Numbered from the stretch's first letter, positions 1 to 6,605 are shown. The stretch: 38,302 bases of DNA from CAZVON01 sp964628435 (GCA_964628435.1 CAZVON010000008.1:1-38302), one strand, 5' to 3'. Notes: a model not told the origin generated them from the sequence alone. Program-made: numbers and translations.

Positions 1-185
1 GTAAAACCTATTATTAGAAATATATAGGTTAAAACTTCGTCTTTTTTCTCTCCCGTATCTGTAGTCCAGCTTCTGTTGGTTGCAAGGCCAAATGTACAAA
101 CTGCAGTTCCACTGGGCGTGTACCTTAGCTCTGGATCTCTTGTTAAATTTCCAATCAATTGAACTCTATTTAAACTCCGTGCCAT
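1..185 (-). CDS. ssb: Single-stranded DNA-binding protein, N-terminal fragment (cut by window edge)
   Basis: About 61 residues are visible, starting MARSLNRVQLIGNLTRDPEL and continuing RYTPSGTAVCTFGLATNRSW, the OB-fold start of bacterial SSB, which coats single-stranded DNA during replication and repair. It follows rpsF on the same strand with a 77-nt gap, as in the common rpsF-ssb(-rpsR) operon. The start at 185 is preceded by CAGGT, a weak ribosome site. After the family-typical EKKDEV the frame reads LTYIFLIIGF instead of the usual EFH..V.W block, so the last ~30 nt may be an assembly-edge artefact rather than real ssb sequence. Confidence 0.9.
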   Translation of the reverse strand, partial: MARSLNRVQLIGNLTRDPELRYTPSGTAVCTFGLATNRSWTTDTGEKKDEVLTYIFLIIGF

Positions 186-194
186 ACCTGAGTT

Positions 195-259
195 AGTTAT
201 CAAGAGGTTAGGTGTTAGCTTTTAGACTATTATCGACGAAGATCTAACCTCTCATAACT
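195..259 (-). repeat. Inverted repeat in the rpsF-ssb spacer
   Basis: AGTTAT-(2 nt)-AGAGGTTAG at 195-211 pairs with CTAACCTCT-(1 nt)-ATAACT at 244-259: 15 base pairs around a ~32-nt loop. It lies between the rpsF stop (263) and the ssb start (185), with no T run after it, so it is an intercistronic RNA hairpin rather than a classic terminator. Confidence 0.6.
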
Positions 260-262
260 TGT

Positions 263-541
263 TTACTTCTTTCGAATTAATAAGTGTCTTAATACATTGT
301 CGTTGGTTAATAACCGTTTCTCAAAATCGCTTGGAATAGAGTTTTGTGTCTCAAGCATCATATCCACAAAATACCCTGATTGTTCTCGCTTAATAGGATA
401 TGCTAAAACTTTTTGTCCCCATTCGTTTTTTTGCGTAATTTTGATCGTTTTGAGCCAAGACTCCACGCTGTCGAGCAATTTTTTCCGTGCAGTTTCTGCG
501 ACAGACGGCTTGACAACTAATACTAATTCGTATATTCGCAT
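263..541 (-). CDS. rpsF: Small ribosomal subunit protein S6
   Basis: A 92-residue protein of normal S6 length (usually 95-135). It begins MRIYELVLVVKP, the first beta strand of S6, and has the typical WGQKVLAYPIKREQSGYFV segment. S6 binds S18 in the platform of the 30S subunit. The start at 541 has an AGGA Shine-Dalgarno 5-6 nt upstream, one of few in this window. It is followed by ssb on the same strand, the usual operon partner. Confidence 0.95.
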   Translation of the reverse strand: MRIYELVLVVKPSVAETARKKLLDSVESWLKTIKITQKNEWGQKVLAYPIKREQSGYFVDMMLETQNSIPSDFEKRLLTNDNVLRHLLIRKK

Positions 542-600
542 TGTTTCCTAATCCTACCATTATTAAGGCTTAAAAGCAAGCAGGAAATCTCTCAATATTC

Positions 601-1788
601 TCATTCACTCCCAACAGTAATTACTACATCTTCTTTAGCATTTTCTTCTCTATCCGAAGATGCACTGGCAATTTTATACGAGGAAATAGCAAGATCTTTT
701 TCAAGAATATATAAGTAATCTGCTTTTGACTGTTTTATCGTAAGAGTAAGGCCTGAAGTATCTCCATTGGCCGCGTTTTTAATTGCAGTTACTTTGTATC
801 CGAAGTCTTGCAGTATTTCGGCTAACTCTGTTCCCTTACCAATTTCTGAGGACCCATTCTCCACCACTATAGAAATATTGTTTCGTATAAGTCCTGTTGG
901 AGACTCCAAAAACACAATATCTTCAAGCGACGCTGTTTCCTTGGAAGGAAAAATCTCTAACAATGGCAATGGAAATAACTCAATTGCCTGCAAAAAGTCT
1001 TCGTATCGTATATGCCGCTTTGAGGCATTCCCAGGATCCATTACCAAAACTCCTTTTGTATCGTACCCATAGATAACGACTGTATGCTCACCTTTAATAA
1101 TTGGAATAGACCCATACGACAATGCCACATCAACGGGTTTGCCGTAACCAATTCGAATCCAACCCATCAGAAGATGGGACGAGCTTATTGCTTTTTGTAT
1201 TCTTTGAATAATAGTTGAGCTTCTCTGAACTGGTTTTGCCGAAAGCGTATATTTGGGAAACAAATCGATAAATGGTGGCGCGTGAACACCATAATACTCT
1301 ATTCCTCCAAATCGTTGATTTAAATTTTTATACAAAGCTTCCTGATCTTTTGCAGTTACCCCCATACGAATACCAACATTGGGGTTTTGCGAAACGCCAA
1401 TTTCTGAAATAAGTGTTTTTTCTGCTGATTCTTGATTTTGGGGGGCAAATGCAGCATTTTTGGTATAGTGGTAAATAATTGCCGAAGCTGCGGCAAATTC
1501 ACAGCTTAAATTAAATTTTTGCTGCCGCGGCGCAATATCGATAATCAGTGAATCTGGAAATGTTTCGTTTGCAGTCGAATCAGATGTACCAAGAATGTTT
1601 TTTGAGTCTTCTTCCTGAGGAAACAACGATAAGCTGAGTTTTGTATTGGTATCTACCTTCTGATTGTCAGAAGCAAAAAAACCATTTCTATTTTTAAATA
1701 TAAACGACCAAAAAAATGCATAAAGAATAAAAAAGAAAAGCAAAAATACCCCAATTATTAATTTTTTTTTAGTCAATCGCACTTCCAT
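601..1788 (-). CDS. Membrane-anchored C39-like cysteine peptidase fused to a LytR C-terminal domain
   Basis: A 395-residue protein. One N-terminal membrane segment (about residues 9-31) is followed by a papain-like C39_2-type fold: Cys96 in NLSCEFAAAS, His235 in GEHTVVIYGY and Asp251 in VMDPGN are the likely triad. Residues ~303-395 (NISIVVENGSS... to the end) match the LytR/CpsA/Psr C-terminal domain, also seen in the protein at 24381-25286. The active domains should face outward. Known C39-like domains cleave peptides or act in envelope processes; the substrate here is unknown. A TATAAT ends 9 nt before the ATG, so the mRNA is probably nearly leaderless. It is divergent from the gene at 1859. 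The fusion is the unusual part. Confidence 0.75.
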   Translation of the reverse strand: MEVRLTKKKLIIGVFLLFFFILYAFFWSFIFKNRNGFFASDNQKVDTNTKLSLSLFPQEEDSKNILGTSDSTANETFPDSLIIDIAPRQQKFNLSCEFAAASAIIYHYTKNAAFAPQNQESAEKTLISEIGVSQNPNVGIRMGVTAKDQEALYKNLNQRFGGIEYYGVHAPPFIDLFPKYTLSAKPVQRSSTIIQRIQKAISSSHLLMGWIRIGYGKPVDVALSYGSIPIIKGEHTVVIYGYDTKGVLVMDPGNASKRHIRYEDFLQAIELFPLPLLEIFPSKETASLEDIVFLESPTGLIRNNISIVVENGSSEIGKGTELAEILQDFGYKVTAIKNAANGDTSGLTLTIKQSKADYLYILEKDLAISSYKIASASSDREENAKEDVVITVGSE

Positions 1789-1797
1789 CTCTTTTGA

Positions 1798-1825
1798 ATT
1801 ATAACAGTAATCTGAAACTTGCCAA
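1798..1825 (-). promoter_or_regulatory. Promoter of the 1788 gene (TTGGCA-16-TATAAT)
   Basis: On the minus strand TTGGCA (1825-1820) and TATAAT (1803-1798) are 16 nt apart; the -10 ends 9 nt before the ATG. The -35 overlaps the -35 of the divergent gene. Confidence 0.55.
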
Positions 1826-1847
1826 ATCTCTGTTACATTGCTATACT
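1819..1847 (+). promoter_or_regulatory. Promoter of the 1859 gene (TTGCCA-17-TATACT, extended -10)
   Basis: TTGCCA at 1819-1824, a 17-nt spacer, then TATACT at 1842-1847 preceded by TGC (extended -10). The ATG at 1859 lies 11 nt after the -10. The TTGCC(A/G) core is shared face to face with the opposing promoter. Confidence 0.55.
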
Positions 1848-1858
1848 TACTATAAGAT

Positions 1859-2710
1859 ATGGGACTGCATGAACGCCGACCGAGCCAACCACCTCAAACA
1901 GGTTCTGAAGAACGAATTCAGCAAGAATTCCCAGAAGCCCGTATTTTTCTCCAAGCAGCAGCGTTGGTTGAACAAGACCACATGGATACAAATAATGGCA
2001 TACCCATAAATCCAGAAAAAATCGACAGTGCGTTGCTAATAATGGCGAGGAAAACTCATCCAAAAATGGGACTTCGATTGATCTGTGACGCCTACGCATC
2101 CCGAGGCATTACTATTGAAGGCGCTCGTTCTCTCATGCCAAACGGTGTGCTTACCGGTGATTTAACAATTCTTTGTGCATGTGAAAAAAAATCAAAAGAA
2201 CTTATGGAAACAGAAAGAAAACCTTCTAAACCATGGGGATGGTCTTATAATTCCAATCCTCGATTAGATGATGAGATTCAAGCTTTAGCAAAAGCACAAG
2301 AAGATCCAGTTGCGATAACAATGGCAGAAATATACCAAAGGGTCTACGCAGGCAAGAAGCGAACAACAATTTCACATCTCAAACATCTAGCACTCATCGA
2401 AATACTTCGAAGAGCAGGTAAAACGAACTACCAAATATCGGAAGAATTAGGGATAAGCAAATCAACTGTTGACGCTTACGCACGGGAACTTCTTCAGGTA
2501 CAACGAATCGACAAAATTCCATCACGTAATCGTCCAAATCAAGATGCAATCGTAAGAGCTGCCGCAATTAGAAAATTGGCGCAAATTTACACCCAGGAAA
2601 ATAACGGGAAAAAACCAGGATATCAACAACATATCCAGTGGGCACATCAATTTGGGATCAGTCGAAAAAGAGTCCAGCAAATCATAGACGATCTCAGACA
2701 TTCACCTTAA
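1859..2710 (+). CDS. Helix-turn-helix DNA-binding protein of unknown role
   Basis: A 283-residue soluble protein of no family I can name. The centre has a clear helix-turn-helix, TNYQISEELGISKSTVDAYA (about residues 192-212), resembling sigma region 4 or LuxR-type readers. A second one near the C-terminus (HIQWAHQFGISRKRVQQII) makes two putative DNA-reading modules. The N-terminal half has no obvious motif. Its 3' end overlaps the convergent ychF gene by 17 nt, so the two transcripts are antisense there. It could be a regulator or a mobile-element-derived protein. Confidence is good for DNA binding, low for function. Confidence 0.6.
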   Translation: MGLHERRPSQPPQTGSEERIQQEFPEARIFLQAAALVEQDHMDTNNGIPINPEKIDSALLIMARKTHPKMGLRLICDAYASRGITIEGARSLMPNGVLTGDLTILCACEKKSKELMETERKPSKPWGWSYNSNPRLDDEIQALAKAQEDPVAITMAEIYQRVYAGKKRTTISHLKHLALIEILRRAGKTNYQISEELGISKSTVDAYARELLQVQRIDKIPSRNRPNQDAIVRAAAIRKLAQIYTQENNGKKPGYQQHIQWAHQFGISRKRVQQIIDDLRHSP

Positions 2711-3758
2711 ACTCAACCACATCCCCATCCTGCACAATATAATCCCGTCCCTCAAATCTAGTCTTGCCTGCTTCTCTGGTGCCTTTCCACCCATTATGTG
2801 TAACAAAATCGCTGTAGGAAACAACTTCTGCTTTTATAAAATGCTTGATGAAATCCGTATGAATCACTCCAGCAGCATCAACCGCTTTCATACCTTTTTT
2901 AATAGTCCAAGCCTTTACTTCTTTCTCTCCTGCGGTTAAGAAAGAAATCAAACCCAGTGTTTCATACGCTCTTTTGATTAGTCTTTCCAAACCTGATTCC
3001 TGTAAACTTAAATCTTTCAGATATTCTTTCTGCTCATTTTCTGACAATGCGGAAAGTTCAGATTCGATTTTTGCAGAAATGGGAATCGTGTTTTCCGGAT
3101 ATACTCTGCTCAATTCATTTTCATCGACATTGGCAACATAGATAATCGGCTTCAATGTAAGAAGCTGCAAATCTTTCACCAATACTTTTTCTTCATCAGC
3201 TAATTCACAATCAACTGCAAGTTTTCCCTCTCCCAATGTCTTTCGTAATTTCTCAATACCAGAATAGCGGATCAGTTCTTCTTTGGTCGCACTTCTTTTG
3301 GGTTCCTGCTGTTTTTCAAGTGTCTGCAAATCCGCCAGCATGAGCTCTGTATTAACGACTGTTTTGTCCGATTCCGGATCTACTTTATTTGCTACGTGAA
3401 TTGTATCTATATCCTTGAAGTAGCGCACTACCTCGCAAATTACCTGGACTTCCCGAATGTGAGAAAGAAATTTATTCCCAAGCCCTTGTCCTTCCGCCGC
3501 GCCTGTTACCAAACCAGCAATGTCGATAAAATTAACCATCGCGGGTTTTATCGGAGGCTCAACCCCAGGGATCGACGCACGAATTACTGCTTGAAGTTTA
3601 AGCAATCTTTCGTCAGGAACAGGTACAATGCCAACATTTGGTTCAATAGTTGCGAAAGGATAATTCGCAGCAAGTGCTTGCTGCTTTTTTAAAAGCGCGT
3701 TGAAAAGAGTACTTTTTCCTACGTTTGGTAATCCAACAATCCCGACCGATAGGTTCAT
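2694..3758 (-). CDS. ychF: Redox-regulated ATPase YchF (Obg-like)
   Basis: A 354-residue protein close to the usual ~363. The Walker A/G1 motif GLPNVGKST is at residues ~9-17, followed by FIDIAGLVTGAAEGQGLGN (G3 region) and NVDE (the altered G4 that goes with ATP preference). A C-terminal TGS domain follows (SFLTAGEKEVKAWTI... VVEFKVNV). YchF is a ribosome-associated P-loop ATPase of the Obg group found in nearly all bacteria. A TATAAT (3770-3765 on the minus strand) ends 6 nt before the ATG with no Shine-Dalgarno, suggesting a leaderless mRNA. The end overlaps the convergent gene by 17 nt. Confidence 0.95.
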   Translation of the reverse strand: MNLSVGIVGLPNVGKSTLFNALLKKQQALAANYPFATIEPNVGIVPVPDERLLKLQAVIRASIPGVEPPIKPAMVNFIDIAGLVTGAAEGQGLGNKFLSHIREVQVICEVVRYFKDIDTIHVANKVDPESDKTVVNTELMLADLQTLEKQQEPKRSATKEELIRYSGIEKLRKTLGEGKLAVDCELADEEKVLVKDLQLLTLKPIIYVANVDENELSRVYPENTIPISAKIESELSALSENEQKEYLKDLSLQESGLERLIKRAYETLGLISFLTAGEKEVKAWTIKKGMKAVDAAGVIHTDFIKHFIKAEVVSYSDFVTHNGWKGTREAGKTRFEGRDYIVQDGDVVEFKVNV

Positions 3759-3764
3759 GGATTG

Positions 3765-3770
3765 ATTATA
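3765..3770 (-). promoter_or_regulatory. -10 box of ychF, 6 nt from the start codon
   Basis: A perfect TATAAT on the minus strand with six bases before the ATG at 3758. No good -35 at 17 nt. Confidence 0.5.
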
Positions 3771-3795
3771 TCAAAAATGTACTTTTAGCTTCTCC

Positions 3796-3824
3796 TTGAC
3801 TTATTGCAATTGATTTGCAATACT
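3796..3824 (+). promoter_or_regulatory. Orphan promoter (TTGACT-17-AATACT, extended -10)
   Basis: TTGACT at 3796-3801, 17 nt, then AATACT at 3819-3824 preceded by TGC. No ORF starts just downstream; the next gene at 3981 has its own promoter. Confidence 0.4.
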
Positions 3825-3830
3825 GTACAC

Positions 3831-3895
3831 CCCTGCGCATACATCCACGAGTGGGATGGCTTGCAAGATTTCTATTGTGTAGCTGCCTTTTTTGT
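3831..3895 (+). ncRNA. Possible small RNA or leader downstream of the orphan promoter
   Basis: From the predicted start near 3831 the sequence has a short inverted repeat (CATCC...GGATG, ~3841-3858) and ends in GCTGCC followed by six T (~3885-3894). This is the outline of a short terminated transcript, but the stem before the T run is only GGC/GCC. The rest of the 3759-3980 spacer holds only the promoters named here. Low confidence. Confidence 0.22.
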
Positions 3896-3943
3896 TGTCA
3901 AATCAACCCACAATGAGTTTTGTACTACACTATATGTGAATAC

Positions 3944-3972
3944 TTGACAAGCCATTTTTATCCTGTCATATT
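3944..3972 (+). promoter_or_regulatory. Consensus promoter of the 3981 gene (TTGACA-17-CATATT)
   Basis: A perfect TTGACA at 3944-3949 and CATATT at 3967-3972, with only 8 nt to the ATG at 3981. Transcription would start about at the start codon. Confidence 0.6.
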
Positions 3973-3980
3973 AAAAATGA

Positions 3981-4604
3981 ATGAAATTGTCCATACTGAC
4001 ATTCGGATTTGCTTTCCTTTTTTTGTCCAGCATGCCATCCCCTTCTTTTGCCCAGACAAAAAACCCATACAATACATCGCAGCTAGAAAAAGCAGACCCA
4101 ACCCAAATTGCCAGCCAACAGCTCCATAAAAACTATACTGATCCACAACATCGATATCGATTAACTGTAGAAGGCAACAATCTTGAAGATAATCCAACGA
4201 TTAAAAAACGGCTTAACTACTCGTGGAGCACTAACTGCGGGAGGTTCTATGAGGGAGGTGAAGGCCCAAGCAGTCGCTATTTTAGCAATAGTAATAAAAG
4301 CGTTGTGTGGGGATACGAGTATCCAAAAGAAGACTGTACCGAAGCCTTGATTCGAGTAATTGTAAGACAATTTAAAGGAGGAGAACGAGTACGAGAGGTA
4401 TATATATCGCAAAAAATATTTTATCCAGAAGAAAAGCCAGAAATCAAAAGCGTTGACTCTGAAGTCGATCTAAAAAAACTTGAAGCAGAAAAAAAGGCGC
4501 ATCCCATACAAAGCTTTTTGCGAAGTCTGTATCTTCGCATCGCTCCTTATATTGCCCCTTACGAAAAGCCTCGGGATCTATCCCCTGGTGGAGTAAGAGG
4601 GTGA
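3981..4604 (+). CDS. Secreted protein of unknown function
   Basis: A 207-residue protein with a Sec signal peptide: MKLS, hydrophobic residues ~4-16, then a likely signal peptidase I site after PSFAQ (residue ~25). The mature part is polar and holds two cysteines (in STNCGRFYEGGEG and PKEDCTEALIR) that could form a disulfide. The middle (RYRLTVEGNNLEDNP... VVWGYEYPKEDCTEALIRVIVRQ) reads like a beta-sandwich repeat, but I recognise no family. A strong promoter ends 8 nt before this ATG. An overlapping ATG at 3977 is in another frame and gives no ORF of interest. Confidence 0.7.
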   Translation: MKLSILTFGFAFLFLSSMPSPSFAQTKNPYNTSQLEKADPTQIASQQLHKNYTDPQHRYRLTVEGNNLEDNPTIKKRLNYSWSTNCGRFYEGGEGPSSRYFSNSNKSVVWGYEYPKEDCTEALIRVIVRQFKGGERVREVYISQKIFYPEEKPEIKSVDSEVDLKKLEAEKKAHPIQSFLRSLYLRIAPYIAPYEKPRDLSPGGVRG

Positions 4605-4624
4605 TTATCCCATCACAGATAATC
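4603..4624 (+). terminator. Weak hairpin between convergent genes
   Basis: GATTATC (4603-4609) pairs with GATAATC (4618-4624) around an 8-nt loop, overlapping the stop of the 3981 gene. There is no T run on either side, so termination is uncertain. Confidence 0.3.
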
Positions 4625-4632
4625 TCCTCCTA

Positions 4633-5121
4633 TTACTCGGCAAGATGAGTTTTTCCTAAACTTTCAATCTTCTCAGCAAAACCAGGAAGATCAAGATTAA
4701 TAAGGTCTACTCCCTGCCTTTTGGCAACCATGAGTCCTTGAATAATGCGCCGAATTTTTATTGCATCTCCCTTCTTGAGAAATCTAACGGTGAGTGGTTG
4801 GCCAGGGTATCCGTCTGGAACGATTTTCATTGTTGCGAATATGGGACCTGCTTCAATTTCGATGTCTTTAATCATATCTATTGTGATACTATGAATGTCT
4901 TCGGAAAGAAAAAAATCATGAAACACAATATTTACTTTACATTCATCAATAGTTACCTCATCGGGGAAAAAATCAAACGGAAATACGGAAGATATCTTAA
5001 GCAAAACCTTCTCAGAACCTTTCAGTAGCAAGCTAAACTTCTTAAGGTTTGAGACGAACGCGCCAATTTGAGGAGATCCGCGTATTGGATGACTATCATC
5101 AAATACTATTGTATCTTTCAT
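4633..5121 (-). CDS. Conserved-looking hypothetical protein
   Basis: A 162-residue soluble protein with no signal peptide or membrane segment. Alternating hydrophobic strands followed by a helix (GDAIKIRRIIQGLMVAKRQG, ~residues 126-145) resemble a small PH-like fold with a C-terminal helix. That is a shape argument only. Unlike most neighbours it has a Shine-Dalgarno (AAGGAAAAG) about 8 nt before the ATG, with TATAGT 18 nt upstream of the start, so it is probably a normal leadered gene. It is convergent with the secreted protein gene. Confidence 0.55.
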   Translation of the reverse strand: MKDTIVFDDSHPIRGSPQIGAFVSNLKKFSLLLKGSEKVLLKISSVFPFDFFPDEVTIDECKVNIVFHDFFLSEDIHSITIDMIKDIEIEAGPIFATMKIVPDGYPGQPLTVRFLKKGDAIKIRRIIQGLMVAKRQGVDLINLDLPGFAEKIESLGKTHLAE

Positions 5122-5229
5122 ATCTTACTTTTCCTTTACACTATATAATACAAGGAAGGTAAACGCAGTGATTTCGATCAAAAAATTCGTGATATAAAGC
5201 AATAATCTCAGTGAGGCATGGGCTACGAA

Positions 5230-5886
5230 TTAGACTTGTCTGGTTAACTCTTCTTTAAGTTTATCTACGTTTTTTATGATTAATAGATGGTTCTTAAATA
5301 GTACTAATCCTTTGTTTTTCAGTAGTTTTAGCTTTCTACTTACTGTCTCTCTTGTCATCCCAGCCTGAGCCGCTAAATCTTTTTCTGAAATTTTTACCAT
5401 GACTGTGTTTTTAAACAAGCTAGATTTTTTACCAAATCTTTTCGACTGAATAACAAGCTCGGTAATAAGTCGCGCATATGCATTACCCGACATAAGATAT
5501 GTCATTCGCGTTAATATTCCATCTGTACCTTTATAGACTCTACTCATCAGGTCATATAACACATCTGGATTACTTTTAATAAATACAATTACCTCTTCTC
5601 TCGATGCTCTCCACACTTTTAAATCTGTAATTGCCTCGTAGAAGTATTCATTTAAAGTGTTATTTATTGCCCAAGACATAGGGAAAAAGGAGATTGGTTT
5701 AAATATATTGATAACGAGTTCATCACCTTTTTGGGAGATCGCATATTGCTTGACAAACCCTTCTTTCAGATAAAAAACGCCAGGTGGATTATCATCAGGC
5801 CGAACTAAAATTTCTTCCTTTTTGTATGTTTGATACGTAAACCGAATAAAAAATGCATCAATTTTGCTCTCAAGCGTCGGATCCAT
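5230..5886 (-). CDS. Crp/Fnr-family transcription regulator
   Basis: A 218-residue protein, normal for the family. An N-terminal cyclic-nucleotide-binding-like beta roll (residues ~15-115, with NPPGVFYLKEGFVKQY and GDELVINIFKP) is followed by a dimer helix and a C-terminal winged helix (ISEKDLAAQAGMTRETVSRKLKLLKNKGL, ~167-197) of the Crp type. There is no cysteine cluster, so it is not an Fe-S FNR. The cAMP-contacting RS pair is not evident and the ligand is unknown. TATAAT (5898-5893) ends 6 nt before the ATG. A 5-6-5 palindrome at 5904-5919 lies just upstream of that -10, suggesting self-regulation. Confidence 0.85.
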   Translation of the reverse strand: MDPTLESKIDAFFIRFTYQTYKKEEILVRPDDNPPGVFYLKEGFVKQYAISQKGDELVINIFKPISFFPMSWAINNTLNEYFYEAITDLKVWRASREEVIVFIKSNPDVLYDLMSRVYKGTDGILTRMTYLMSGNAYARLITELVIQSKRFGKKSSLFKNTVMVKISEKDLAAQAGMTRETVSRKLKLLKNKGLVLFKNHLLIIKNVDKLKEELTRQV

Positions 5887-5892
5887 AGCTGG

Positions 5893-5920
5893 ATTATAAC
5901 AAATAGACTAAATTGTCTAA
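5893..5920 (-). promoter_or_regulatory. Promoter of the Crp/Fnr gene
   Basis: TATAAT on the minus strand at 5898-5893, 6 nt from the ATG. TTAGAC (5920-5915) sits 16 nt upstream as a possible -35. Confidence 0.55.
5904..5919. promoter_or_regulatory. Candidate Crp-type operator, TAGAC-N6-GTCTA
   Basis: A perfect inverted repeat of two 5-mers with a 6-nt centre, the spacing of classical CRP sites (TGTGA-N6-TCACA). It sits between the -35 and -10 of the Crp/Fnr gene, where a bound dimer would block RNA polymerase. Confidence 0.5.
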
Positions 5921-5976
5921 CGGTCATCTCTTTTTGTGAGAAAGCGGTACACTCTGGTGAATTTAAACCTATAGTC

Positions 5977-6005
5977 TTGACAGTTGTGCTTTTTTGTGAT
6001 ATACT
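5977..6005 (+). promoter_or_regulatory. Near-consensus promoter of the GC-rich island
   Basis: TTGACA at 5977-5982, exactly 17 nt, then TATACT at 6000-6005. The predicted start (~6012) lies only ~14 nt before an intrinsic-terminator hairpin, so this promoter feeds an attenuated leader. Confidence 0.65.
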
Positions 6006-6025
6006 TAACTGTTATAAATACTCCT

Positions 6026-6050
6026 AAAAAGGCATTTTGCAGCCTTTTTT
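6026..6050 (+). terminator. Leader terminator/attenuator
   Basis: AAAAAGGC (6026-6033) pairs with GCCTTTTT (6042-6049) around an 8-nt loop and is followed by another T. It is placed ~14 nt after the predicted transcript start. CTCCT (6021-6025) just before it is complementary to the AGGAG of the downstream ribosome site at ~6168-6173. Confidence 0.55.
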
Positions 6051-6072
6051 GCGCGTATTTACTAAAATCTAG

Positions 6073-6154
6073 CACGTTTACAACGTGGAAAGGCAACCTC
6101 ACCGGTGGCTTTGTTCCCCGATTAAATCGAGGTAGAAAGCCACCATTGGGTGAG
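6073..6154 (+). ncRNA. Structured 5' leader RNA
   Basis: Two consecutive hairpins. The first is CACGTT-TAC-AACGTG (6073-6087). The second is long: 6098-6103 with 6149-6154 (CTCACC/GGTGAG), then after a 4-nt bulge 6104-6112 with 6136-6144 (GGTGGCTTT/AAAGCCACC), capped by an inner stem 6116-6122 with 6126-6132. The outer stem ends 25 nt before the ATG at 6180, just ahead of the GAGGAG site. The arrangement promoter, terminator, hairpins, ribosome site, ORF is that of a cis-regulatory leader. I do not recognise a known riboswitch class. Confidence 0.5.
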
Positions 6155-6179
6155 ATTTTTGAAACAAGAGGAGCGTAGC

Positions 6180-6428
6180 ATGTCCAAGTCAGCAGTCGAA
6201 GAAGAGGCAGAGATGTTTGCTTGGAGAATGATCGAGGCTGTGCTTCGGTCAAGCTCGGAGCTTCCTGATCCAGAAGGAGTCGTTGTGGAGATAAATCCAC
6301 CGATTTTTTTTAGATGGGAGGCTGAAGGAACCAAGTGCTCGGTCTGGGCAACAATATCAGCCGCTCCGCTTAGCAGTGGCGTTGATTACCACGCCAGGTG
6401 TCAACTCGATGACGGCGATCCGACTTAG
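6180..6428 (+). CDS. Small hypothetical protein in the GC-rich island (ends at first in-frame TAG)
   Basis: An 82-residue ORF starting MSKSAVEEEAEMFAWRMIEA with a good GAGGAG Shine-Dalgarno about 7 nt before the ATG. An in-frame GTG at 6150 lies inside the leader hairpin and is less likely. The N-terminus is an acidic amphipathic helix followed by strands (VVVEINPP.FFRWEA, CSVWATISAA). I recognise no family. Base and codon use are clearly more GC-rich than in neighbours, suggesting transfer. After the TAG at 6426-6428 the same frame stays protein-like for 58 more codons, interrupted only by another TAG, so this may be the first part of a ~141-residue protein or a decaying gene. Confidence 0.6.
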   Translation: MSKSAVEEEAEMFAWRMIEAVLRSSSELPDPEGVVVEINPPIFFRWEAEGTKCSVWATISAAPLSSGVDYHARCQLDDGDPT

Positions 6429-6605
6429 ACAACCGGAAAAGTCTGGATCGCCTCCCTTCATTCATCTGGCACAACTCTGACCTTCGCCTGCCGTCTCACC
6501 GAAGGCGGAATGACTGCCAAGCAAGAGTAGCAAATCGGGCCGGCGCTTCTGATCGCCGAGTTTCTGCACAAGATCACGTCTCAGGAGGCAAACACGGCCG
6601 CCTAG
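6429..6605 (+). pseudogene. In-frame continuation of the 6180 ORF after TAG codons
   Basis: Same frame as the 6180 ORF. Codons 6429-6527 read TTGKVWIASLHSSGTTLTFA then CRLTEGGMTAKQE, with a TAG at 6528-6530. Then QIGPALLIAEFLHKITSQEA and NTAA follow, ending at a third TAG (6603-6605). Both segments have GC-rich codons (about 57% GC by hand count) like the upstream ORF and an orderly strand-then-helix pattern. Possible readings: a gene with two nonsense mutations, amber readthrough, or a protein from an amber-recoding element. Host genes nearby do use TAG as a stop. Confidence 0.45.
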
